Of a DNA stretch of 11,440 nt, positions 5,502-11,440 are shown piece by piece. Origin of the DNA: an uncultured Ruminococcus sp. (GTDB taxonomy: Bacteria > Bacillota > Clostridia > Oscillospirales > Acutalibacteraceae); contig CACXGJ010000014.1 of the NCBI GenBank assembly GCA_902767125.1, positions 1 through 11,440 of the forward strand. Reading direction: 5' to 3'. Below the pieces are notes generated by a model, which worked only from the letters and a program-made list of their open reading frames with translations, was not told the origin of the DNA and did no database searches. The translations under genes were made by a program, and so were the position numbers. Numbering within the stretch: the first letter of the stretch is position 1; the number at the start of each line of letters is the position of its first letter.

Positions 5502-6584
5502 TTATTCGTCACCAAAGCTTATGCCAATACTTTTAGCTGATTTTATAACAGGGCTGTCAACGGGAACTTCCTTGAGCTTTCCGGCAACCTCTTTAAGCGG
5601 TACAGGCACTATCTCATTATTTACCATACCTGTCATGTAGCCGTATTTGCCCTCGATGATAAACTGTGCAGCCGCTGCACCGAAACGTGTTGTAATGAAT
5701 CTGTCATACGCATCAGGGCTTCCGCCTCTCTGGAAATGTCCCGGAACCGTGACACGAGTCTCCTGACCTGTTGCTTCTTCGATCTCATGGGCTATCTTAT
5801 ATGAAATTGACGGATACATCAGATTTGCCATAGCTTCCTTTCTCTTTTTCTTGGGTAGCTTTGCAATATCCTCCTCGATAGCACCCTCTGCCACTGCAAG
5901 GATAGAAAATGTTTTTCCCTCTTTTGTACGCTTTTTGATGCAGTTGATGACATTCTTTATTTTATACGGTATTTCAGGGATAAGTATTACATCCGCACCG
6001 CCTGCAACACCTGCATAAAGTGTCAGCCAGCCTGCCTTGTGTCCCATACATTCAACGATGAATACACGTCCGTGAGAGGTAGCAGTAGTGTGTATGCAGT
6101 CGATAACATTTGTGGCAATATCAACGGCACTCTGAAAACCGAATGTAACATCTGTTCCCCAGATATCATTGTCGATGGTCTTCGGCATACTGACAACATT
6201 CAGACCTTCTTCCGAAAGCATATTTGCACTCTTGTGTGTACCGTTTCCGCCGAGTACCACAAGGCAGTCCAGCTTCATTTCATTATAATGCTTCTTCATT
6301 TCTGCGACCTTGTCAACGCTTGTTTCATCGTCAATTACACGCATGAGCTTGAACGGCTGTCTTGAAGTTCCGAGGATAGTTCCGCCGACCGTGAGTATAC
6401 CCGAAAAATCTTCAGGCTTCATAAGACGGTATTCACCCTCGATAAGACCTCTGTAGCCGTCAATGATACCGTAAATTTCCACCTGATTGCCATAATGCTC
6501 ATACAAGCCCTTTGCAAGACCTCTTATAGCCGAGTTCAGTCCCTGACAGTCACCGCCGCTTGTAAGTATTCCAACTCTTTTCAA
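5502..6584 (-). CDS. pfkA: 6-phosphofructokinase (PfkA superfamily, probably ATP-dependent)
   Basis: A 360-residue enzyme phosphorylating fructose 6-phosphate to fructose 1,6-bisphosphate, the committed step of glycolysis. Seen: GILTSGGDCQGLNSAIRG at the N-terminus; GGTILGTSR (residues 67-75); GGNGT (112-116); the catalytic motif PKTIDND (134-140; Asp138 is the expected base); SHGR (170-173); MGH where E. coli has MGR (180-182); and TRVTVPGHFQRGG (276-288) for substrate binding. Gly115 at the position equivalent to E. coli 104 predicts ATP use, since PPi enzymes have Asp there. Lys135 (equivalent to 124) is typical of PPi enzymes and some ATP-using relatives, so the signature is mixed. Asn114 replaces the usual Asp. 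The start is TTG at 6582-6584, 10 bases from AAGGAG, with no alternative ATG. It has its own promoter and terminator. About 40 residues longer than E. coli PfkA. Confidence 0.93.
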   Translation of the reverse strand: MKRVGILTSGGDCQGLNSAIRGLAKGLYEHYGNQVEIYGIIDGYRGLIEGEYRLMKPEDFSGILTVGGTILGTSRQPFKLMRVIDDETSVDKVAEMKKHYNEMKLDCLVVLGGNGTHKSANMLSEEGLNVVSMPKTIDNDIWGTDVTFGFQSAVDIATNVIDCIHTTATSHGRVFIVECMGHKAGWLTLYAGVAGGADVILIPEIPYKIKNVINCIKKRTKEGKTFSILAVAEGAIEEDIAKLPKKKRKEAMANLMYPSISYKIAHEIEEATGQETRVTVPGHFQRGGSPDAYDRFITTRFGAAAAQFIIEGKYGYMTGMVNNEIVPVPLKEVAGKLKEVPVDSPVIKSAKSIGISFGDE

Positions 6585-6594
6585 TTTTAATACA

Positions 6595-6600
6595 CTCCTT
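6595..6600 (-). promoter_or_regulatory. Ribosome binding site for the TTG start of pfkA
   Basis: AAGGAG on the minus strand, 10 bases before TTG (6582-6584). No in-frame ATG or GTG lies in a usable position, and TTG gives the canonical KRVGILTSGGD N-terminus. Confidence 0.7.
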
Positions 6601-6630
6601 TACTGTATATTTATATTCAGTCTGATAATA

Positions 6631-6659
6631 ATTTTACACCATTTTAAATAAAATTACAA
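6631..6659 (-). promoter_or_regulatory. Candidate promoter for pfkA
   Basis: TTGTAA (6654-6659) and TAAAAT (6631-6636) separated by 17 bases. The start of transcription is expected near 6624, a leader of about 40 bases. No clear terminator hairpin separates ppk from pfkA, so some readthrough from ppk is possible. Confidence 0.55.
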
Positions 6660-6679
6660 CAAAATATTGAAAAAAACTG

Positions 6680-8905
6680 TCATAAATTTTCATCATAATT
6701 TTTCTTGAAGCTTTCGCTTGTAAGAGGAACAAACTGTCTTTCCTCGTCAACGGTATTCTTTTTTGAAGCGAGGGCTTTTTTAGCCATATCAGAAAATTCC
6801 CTTTGGGAATTGTGTATTTTTTTGCCACGCCTGTCAACAAGCTCATAGGTCGTGTCATTTCTTTGTATTCTCGTATTCAGGACATCCTTTTTGAGTGTAT
6901 CTATGATATTGAAGGAACGCTTTATCAGATCGGGATCTTCTATCGGGAAAACAAGCTCAACTCTCTTGTCAAGATTTCTCTGCATCCAGTCGGCTGAACC
7001 CATATATATTTTCGGCTGTCCTGCATTGTCGAATATGAATATACGGCTGTGTTCAAGAAGCTGTCCGACAATGCTCCTGACCTCGATATTTTCGCTTATG
7101 CCCTTGATATCGGGTACAAGACAGCATATTCCACGGACTATGAGCGTGATTCTTACACCTGCCTGTGAAGCCTCATAAAGCAGTTTTATTATATCGGGAT
7201 CAACAAGTGAATTTATCTTCGCTGTAATTCCCGATGACAGACCTTTTTTGGCATTTTCGGTTTCATTTTTTATCATTTCTTCAAAAAATGCTCTTAATCC
7301 TGTGGGAGCGACCTTCATTTTATTATAAACAGGCGGTGTCGAATAGCCTGTAATGACATTAAACAGAGAGGACGCATCCTCACCGAATTTTTCATTGCAG
7401 GTAAACATTCCTATATCCGTATAGAAACGGGCTGTGATATCATTGTAATTTCCCGTACCCATATGCAGATAACGCCTTATGCCATCCTTCTCATGCCTTA
7501 CAACAAGAACTATCTTGCAGTGAGTTTTGAGTCCTGCAAGACCGTATATTACATGACAGCCCGCTTTTTCGAGTTTTTTCGCCCAACCGATATTATTTTC
7601 CTCATCAAACCTCGCCTTCAGCTCGACCAGCACTGTGACCTGCTTGCCGTTTTCGGCAGCCTTTATAAGTGCCGCTATTATCGGAGAATTTCCGCTGACT
7701 CTGTAAAGTGTCTGTTTTATTGCGAGGACATCCTTGTCATTTGCCGCCTGATTGACAAATTTTATAACAGATTCAAAGCTCTCATAGGGATGATGTACCA
7801 TCCTGTCCTTTTCCCTTATCGCCTCGAATATATCGTCATAGCCGTAGAAGTCCGCTGGCGGATTGACAGGAGTTATGGGCTTGAATTTCAGTTCATCCGA
7901 AACATTATCAATACCTGCAAACCTTGACAAAAATGTCAGATCAAGAGGTCCCGATACCTCATGTATTATCTCGTCTTCGACCTCAAGCATATCTATAAGG
8001 AATTTTTTTAGTGCCTCATCGCACTTTGAAACTATCTCAAGTCTTACGGGATCGCCCCTCTGACGTTTTTTGAGAGAATGCTCTATCTCGACCAAAAGAT
8101 CATCGGCATCCTCATCAATATCAAGATCGGAATCCCTTGTTATCCTGAACGGACAGCACGCCTGTATCTTATACAGCTCAAAAAGCTCGGATATACGGCT
8201 TATTATAATATCCTCAAGCATAACAAAGCATCTGCCCGAATCGGACGGTACTTCGATAAATCTCGGAAGGATGGACGGTACCTGGACTACGGCAAATATA
8301 TCCTCACCGGATTCGTTTACAAGCCTCACTGCAATATTAAGACTTCTGTTTGCAAGCAGCGGAAAAGGTCTTGATGTATCAACTGCAAGAGGAGTCAGGA
8401 CAGGAAATATAAATTTATCGAAATATTCATCAATTATTTGTTTTTGTGACTTGCCAAGCTCCTTTATTTTGAGAAATTTAAGCCTGCATTTTTTGAGTGC
8501 AGGAATGATCGAACGGTGGAGACATGAATATTGTTTTTTGACAAATTCCCTTATTTTTGCGGTGAGCTTTTCAAACTGCTGAACGGGAGTCATATTTGAA
8601 GCATCCTTATCATTAGGCTTTGAGTGCATCCTGTCCATAACGCCTGCCACTCTTACCATAAAAAACTCATCTAAATTCGACTCTGTTATAGAAAGAAATT
8701 TGACTCTTTCAAGCACAGGATTTTCCTTTTCAAACGCCTCCTCAAGAACACGGCTGTTAAAATCCATCCAGCTCAATTCCCTGTTCAGATACGGGATTTT
8801 GGGATCAGAGCATAATTTAGTCGGTTTAAGGGATGACTTTGGATCAGACTTCGATTTTTTTGAAACTTTTTTGGATTTTTCATCATCCTTCTTCTTTTCG
8901 CCCAA
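6680..8905 (-). CDS. ppk: Polyphosphate kinase 1 (Ppk1)
   Basis: A 741-residue enzyme that reversibly builds inorganic polyphosphate from ATP, typically at the inner face of the membrane. Seen: the N-domain opening YLNRELSWMDFNSRVLEEA (near 39-57), ITESNLDEFFMVRVAG, the head domain, RFDEENNIGWAKKLEKAGCH, and the two catalytic histidines: His462 in GLKTHCKIVLVVR, which takes the phosphate, and His619 in LLEHSRIFIF. Their distance of 157 equals that between His435 and His592 in E. coli. GNYNDITARFYTDIG and MGSADWMQRNLDKRVE complete the C-terminal PLD-like domains. Residues 1-36 are an extra Lys/Asp/Ser-rich tail with 13 lysines. The start is TTG at 8903-8905: a TGA lies three codons upstream, the first in-frame ATG is too far inside the N-domain, and GAAAGG is 10 bases away. 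It has its own promoter. No strong terminator follows. Confidence 0.97.
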   Translation of the reverse strand: MGEKKKDDEKSKKVSKKSKSDPKSSLKPTKLCSDPKIPYLNRELSWMDFNSRVLEEAFEKENPVLERVKFLSITESNLDEFFMVRVAGVMDRMHSKPNDKDASNMTPVQQFEKLTAKIREFVKKQYSCLHRSIIPALKKCRLKFLKIKELGKSQKQIIDEYFDKFIFPVLTPLAVDTSRPFPLLANRSLNIAVRLVNESGEDIFAVVQVPSILPRFIEVPSDSGRCFVMLEDIIISRISELFELYKIQACCPFRITRDSDLDIDEDADDLLVEIEHSLKKRQRGDPVRLEIVSKCDEALKKFLIDMLEVEDEIIHEVSGPLDLTFLSRFAGIDNVSDELKFKPITPVNPPADFYGYDDIFEAIREKDRMVHHPYESFESVIKFVNQAANDKDVLAIKQTLYRVSGNSPIIAALIKAAENGKQVTVLVELKARFDEENNIGWAKKLEKAGCHVIYGLAGLKTHCKIVLVVRHEKDGIRRYLHMGTGNYNDITARFYTDIGMFTCNEKFGEDASSLFNVITGYSTPPVYNKMKVAPTGLRAFFEEMIKNETENAKKGLSSGITAKINSLVDPDIIKLLYEASQAGVRITLIVRGICCLVPDIKGISENIEVRSIVGQLLEHSRIFIFDNAGQPKIYMGSADWMQRNLDKRVELVFPIEDPDLIKRSFNIIDTLKKDVLNTRIQRNDTTYELVDRRGKKIHNSQREFSDMAKKALASKKNTVDEERQFVPLTSESFKKNYDENL

Positions 8906-8915
8906 GATATATCAA

Positions 8916-8921
8916 CCTTTC
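8916..8921 (-). promoter_or_regulatory. Ribosome binding site for the TTG start of ppk
   Basis: GAAAGG on the minus strand, 10 bases before TTG (8903-8905). An in-frame TGA between the two excludes any earlier start. Confidence 0.6.
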
Positions 8922-8961
8922 TTTAAAAAATATATTCCAACGATTGTTATGTTAATATAAT

Positions 8962-8990
8962 ATTATAACAAATATTTTTGTAATAAGCAA
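8962..8990 (-). promoter_or_regulatory. Candidate promoter (extended -10) for ppk
   Basis: TTGCTT (8985-8990), a 17-base gap, then TATAAT (8962-8967) preceded by TGT, an extended -10. The start of transcription is expected near 8955, giving an AT-rich leader of about 50 bases. I did not see a clear Pho-box pair, which a phosphate-regulated gene might show. Confidence 0.7.
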
Positions 8991-9025
8991 TATTTTTATG
9001 TCAGATTTGTTAAATTTATGCACAC

Positions 9026-9059
9026 AAAAAGGGGATAAAACCGACACAGCCTTATCCCC
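9026..9059 (-). terminator. Intrinsic terminator after dnaJ
   Basis: On the minus strand GGGGATAA pairs with TTATCCCC, and the stem extends through G-U and G-C pairs to 13 bp around a 3-base loop (9031-9059), followed by TTTTTGTG. It begins 11 bases after the dnaJ stop codon. Confidence 0.85.
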
Positions 9060-9070
9060 CGAAGGAATAC

Positions 9071-10216
9071 TTAATTAAAGAGCTTTTTGACCTTTTCAAA
9101 GAAACTCGTACTTTTCTGATAGTTTGATGACTGGCAGAGTGAATCGAAGCTCTGCAAAGCCTTTTTCTGCTCATTAGTGAGATTGCGTGGCACTTCAATA
9201 GTTACCTTTACATACTGATCGCCTCTGCCCTTGCCGTTGAGGTGCTGTATGCCCTTGCCCTTGAATTTAAAGACATCATTCGGTTGAGTTCCCGCATGGA
9301 CAGTATAGCTTATTTTTCCGTCAAGAGTAGGAACTATGACCTCATGACCGAGAGCCGCCTGTGTAAATGTAAGTGGTATCTCGCACCATACATCATCACC
9401 CTTACGCTCGAATATCTCATGTCTCTTTACATTTATATACACATGGAGATCACCCGAAGGACCGCCGTTATAACCGCTGTTGCCGTGACCGCTGACATTA
9501 AGTATTTGATCCTGACCTATACCTGCAGGAACAGTTACATTCACTGTTTTGGCAGTTCTTATCCTGCCCGCACCGGAGCATTTTTTACAGGGCTTTTCAA
9601 TTATCTTGCCTTTTCCACGGCATCTGTCACAGGCTTGAGAGGTCTGTACAACACCGAAAGGAGTTCTTTTGCTGACAGTGACCTGACCTTTGCCATTGCA
9701 GGCAGGACACGTTTTCATATTTGCACCGTTTTCCGCACCTGTTCCGTTACAGTCCTTACAGGTATCCACTATCTCATACTGTATCTCTTTTTTACAGCCC
9801 TTTGCAGCCTCCTCAAACGATATTGTAACAGATGTTTCAACATCAGAACCCTTCCTCGGAGCATTCTTATTACGGCTGCTGCCTCCTCCGAAGCCTCCGA
9901 AAAAGCTGTTGAAAATATCGTTCAGATCAATGTCCTGACCGAAGGGATTGCCTCCTCCATAAGCTGCTGAACCCGCACCGTAATTCGGATCAACACCTGC
10001 AAAGCCAAACCTGTCATACCTTGCACGTTTTTCCTTATCGGAGAGGACCTCATATGCCTCATTGACCTCCTTGAATTTAGCCTCTGCCTCTTTATCATTC
10101 GGATGAAGATCGGGATGATACTGTTTAGCCTGCTTTCTGAACGCCTTCTTCAGTTCATCATCAGAAGCCCCCTTCTGCACTCCCAGCACTTCATAATAAT
10201 CTCTTTTATCTGCCAT
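9071..10216 (-). CDS. dnaJ: Chaperone protein DnaJ (type I Hsp40)
   Basis: 381 residues. This co-chaperone delivers unfolded proteins to DnaK and stimulates its ATPase. All type I parts are present in order: J domain (1-70) with the essential HPD in QYHPDLHP; Gly/Phe-rich linker (about 72-125, ending FNSFFGGFGGG); four CxxCxGxG zinc motifs (CKDCNGTG, CPACNGKG, CDRCRGKG, CKKCSGAG); and the C-terminal substrate-binding and dimerisation domains (VTVPAGIGQDQILNVSGHGN onward). Length is normal. ATG 10216 is chosen because GGGGG lies 7 bases upstream and it gives the standard MADKRDYYEVLG start; an in-frame GTG at 10246 would add ten unusual residues. It lies downstream of dnaK but has its own promoter, and a terminator lies between them, so coupling is partial. 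No CIRCE element precedes it. Confidence 0.98.
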   Translation of the reverse strand: MADKRDYYEVLGVQKGASDDELKKAFRKQAKQYHPDLHPNDKEAEAKFKEVNEAYEVLSDKEKRARYDRFGFAGVDPNYGAGSAAYGGGNPFGQDIDLNDIFNSFFGGFGGGSSRNKNAPRKGSDVETSVTISFEEAAKGCKKEIQYEIVDTCKDCNGTGAENGANMKTCPACNGKGQVTVSKRTPFGVVQTSQACDRCRGKGKIIEKPCKKCSGAGRIRTAKTVNVTVPAGIGQDQILNVSGHGNSGYNGGPSGDLHVYINVKRHEIFERKGDDVWCEIPLTFTQAALGHEVIVPTLDGKISYTVHAGTQPNDVFKFKGKGIQHLNGKGRGDQYVKVTIEVPRNLTNEQKKALQSFDSLCQSSNYQKSTSFFEKVKKLFN

Positions 10217-10265
10217 ATAAATTCCCCCAAAACAACGAATAATCACCTTTAAGCTGTTTACTTTA

Positions 10266-10294
10266 ATAATAATACATTATTGCAGAATTTTCAA
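10266..10294 (-). promoter_or_regulatory. Candidate promoter for dnaJ
   Basis: TTGAAA (10289-10294), a 17-base gap and TATTAT (10266-10271). It lies between the dnaK terminator and dnaJ, with transcription expected to start near 10259. The HrcA-type CIRCE inverted repeat is absent here, so this promoter should not be under direct HrcA control. Confidence 0.7.
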
Positions 10295-10305
10295 GGATAA
10301 ATTTG

Positions 10306-10341
10306 AAAAAAGGGAAAACCCAATCAATTTCGGGCTTTCCC
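10306..10341 (-). terminator. Intrinsic terminator between dnaK and dnaJ
   Basis: On the minus strand GGGAAAGCCC (10332-10341) pairs with GGGTTTTCCC (10312-10321), ten pairs including one G-U, around a 10-base loop, followed by TTTTTT. The single wobble pair is valid only on the minus strand, which supports it as the dnaK terminator. Confidence 0.85.
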
Positions 10342-10378
10342 GTATTTTTTTCAAGAATGTTTATTTATTCCAAAGAAA

Positions 10379-11440
10379 TCACTGATTATCGTCAACCTCG
10401 GTATAGTCGGTAGCCTCATATACACCGTTGTTGCCTTGAGGAGCCTGCTGCTGTGCAGCACCCTGTGCGGCAGCATCCTGATAGAGCTTTTCCGATACAG
10501 CATACATTTTCTTCTGAAGATCATCCTTTGTTGACTGGATCATATCCATGTTATTCTGTGCAAGAGCCGATTTTACGCTTGCAACCTTCTGCTGAAGCTC
10601 ATCCTTATCCTCTGAAGAAATATGCTCACCGTTTTCCGAAATGAGCTTTTCAACTGCATATACGAGATTCTCGGCATCATTTCTTCTGTCAACTTCCTCA
10701 CGGCGTTTCTTATCCTCTGCCGCATACTGCTCTGCATCACGGATAGCCTTTTCGATATCATCCTTGCTCATATTTGTATTTGATGTGATGGTGATATGCT
10801 GTTCCTTGCCTGTGCCGAGGTCTTTTGCAGATACATTTACAATACCGTTTGCATCTATATCAAAGGTAACTTCAATCTGCGGAACGCCACGCATTGCGGG
10901 AAGGATACCGTCAAGCTTGAACAGACCAAGCTGTTTGTTGTCTCTTGCGAACTCACGCTCACCCTGAAGGACATTTACTTCGACCTGTGTCTGATTATCG
11001 ACAGCGGTAGAGAATATCTGACTTTTCTTTGTGGGGATAGTTGTATTTCTCTCAATGATCTTTGTCATTACACCGCCCTGTGTCTCAACACCGAGTTAAA
11101 GAGGAGTTACATCGAGGAGAAGGAGTCCCTGAACATCGCCCTGAAGCACACCGCCCTGAATAGCTGCACCGATGGCAACACATTCATCAGGATTGATACC
11201 CTTGAACGGGTCCTTGCCGATAAGTGCCTTAACAGCCTCCTGAACAGCAGGTATTCTTGAAGAACCGCCTACCATGAGGACTTTGTCTATCTCACCGATT
11301 GAAAGACCTGAATCCTTGAGTGCCTGACGAACAGGACCCATTGTCTTTTCAACGAGATCGGCTGTAAGCTCATTGAACTTTGCTCTTGTAAGAGTATAGT
11401 CAAGGTGCTTAGGACCTGTAGCATCTGCTGTGATGAAGGG
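10379..11440 (-). CDS. dnaK: Chaperone DnaK (Hsp70), C-terminal part, interrupted by an in-frame TAA
   Basis: DnaK is the ATP-driven Hsp70 folding chaperone. The window holds its last 353 codon positions; the 5' part is off the right edge. Before the stop: the end of the ATPase domain, including PFITADATGPKHLDYTLTRA, KVLMVGGSSRIPAVQ and NPDECVAIGAAIQGGVL, and the linker GLLLLDVTPL. After it, in the same frame: LGVETQGGVMTKIIERNTTI, the substrate-binding beta domain (FSTAVDNQTQVEVNVLQGER), the helical lid, a Gln/Ala-rich tail and DYTEVDDNQ. The codon between is TAA (11096-11098) where Hsp70s have Ser (DVTPLSLG); one C-to-A change from TCA explains it, with no frameshift. Translated normally, this yields an ATPase domain plus linker. 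A weak restart at ATG 11068 would give a 229-residue fragment lacking part of the first beta strand. Sequencing error is the simplest explanation. Confidence 0.93.
11096..11098 (-). other. In-frame ochre stop inside dnaK
   Basis: The minus strand reads CCT CTT TAA CTC GGT; conserved DnaK has Pro-Leu-Ser-Leu-Gly here. TAA ends several intact genes in this window (for example dnaJ, pfkA and the ECF gene), so it is not reassigned to an amino acid. Confidence 0.9.

Noticed and set aside
7463..8582. Several + strand open frames opposite ppk
   Set aside because: All are antisense to conserved Ppk1 domains; none shows family motifs or a start signal.
9242..9970. Long + strand open frame (242 codons) opposite dnaJ
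   Set aside because: Lies entirely antisense to an intact, highly conserved dnaJ; its Cys/Tyr/Arg-rich translation reflects the zinc-finger codons and it has no plausible ribosome binding site.
10217..10305. CIRCE operator before dnaJ
   Set aside because: The TTAGCACTC/GAGTGCTAA inverted repeat is not present in this stretch.
11069..11098. Frameshift or transposon scar as the cause of the dnaK break
   Set aside because: Both halves are in the same frame and every residue around the stop matches DnaK; only one codon is changed, so a base substitution or base-call error fits.
11096..11098. Genetic-code change with TAA read as an amino acid
   Set aside because: TAA is the natural stop of several intact genes in the window and appears inside no other conserved gene.

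Overview
The window reads as chromosomal housekeeping DNA from a low-to-moderate GC Firmicute, most likely a gut-type Clostridium relative (Oscillospirales/Ruminococcaceae-like). This rests on AGGAGG-type ribosome binding sites, clean sigma-A type promoters, U-rich intrinsic terminators, and the gene types: SecA with a SEC-C zinc tail, a two-domain BirA next to an ECF transporter S component, a divergent XRE-like protein with a Cx3Cx3C cluster, and a clostridial-type phosphofructokinase. No tRNA, rRNA, CRISPR array, insertion sequence, prophage or plasmid module was seen.

Layout. On the + strand (1-3233): the 3' end of secA, a small helical acidic-tailed protein, a structured 150-base leader with two look-alike hairpins, an ECF transporter S component (PanT-like), a hairpin/terminator, and birA. 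birA converges on a minus-strand lipoprotein gene with only 2 bases between stop codons. Everything from 3236 to the right end is on the minus strand: lipoprotein, an unrecognised 130-aa protein, an XRE-like protein, a PH-domain protein, pfkA, ppk, dnaJ and the 3' part of dnaK. Six of these genes (4256, 4797, 5409, 6584, 8905, 10216) each have a candidate promoter whose -35 and -10 boxes are exactly 17 bases apart, so this stretch looks like single-gene transcription units.

Functions. SecA drives protein export. The S component and BirA point to vitamin or cofactor uptake and biotin attachment. PfkA commits carbon to glycolysis. Ppk1 stores phosphate as polyphosphate. DnaK and DnaJ fold proteins. 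The two chaperone genes are separated by a strong terminator, and dnaJ has its own promoter.

The most striking observation is an in-frame TAA in dnaK, replacing the Ser codon of the conserved DVTPLSLG segment, right at the linker between the ATPase and substrate-binding domains. The frame is intact on both sides. It is a sequencing or assembly error, a real nonsense mutation, or, least likely, a functional split. Other points worth a second look are the duplicated hairpin leader before the ECF gene, the PH-gene promoter buried in the pfkA terminator, the Lys/Asp/Ser-rich N-terminus of Ppk, and the mixed active-site signature of the phosphofructokinase. No clearly new multi-gene system was found.
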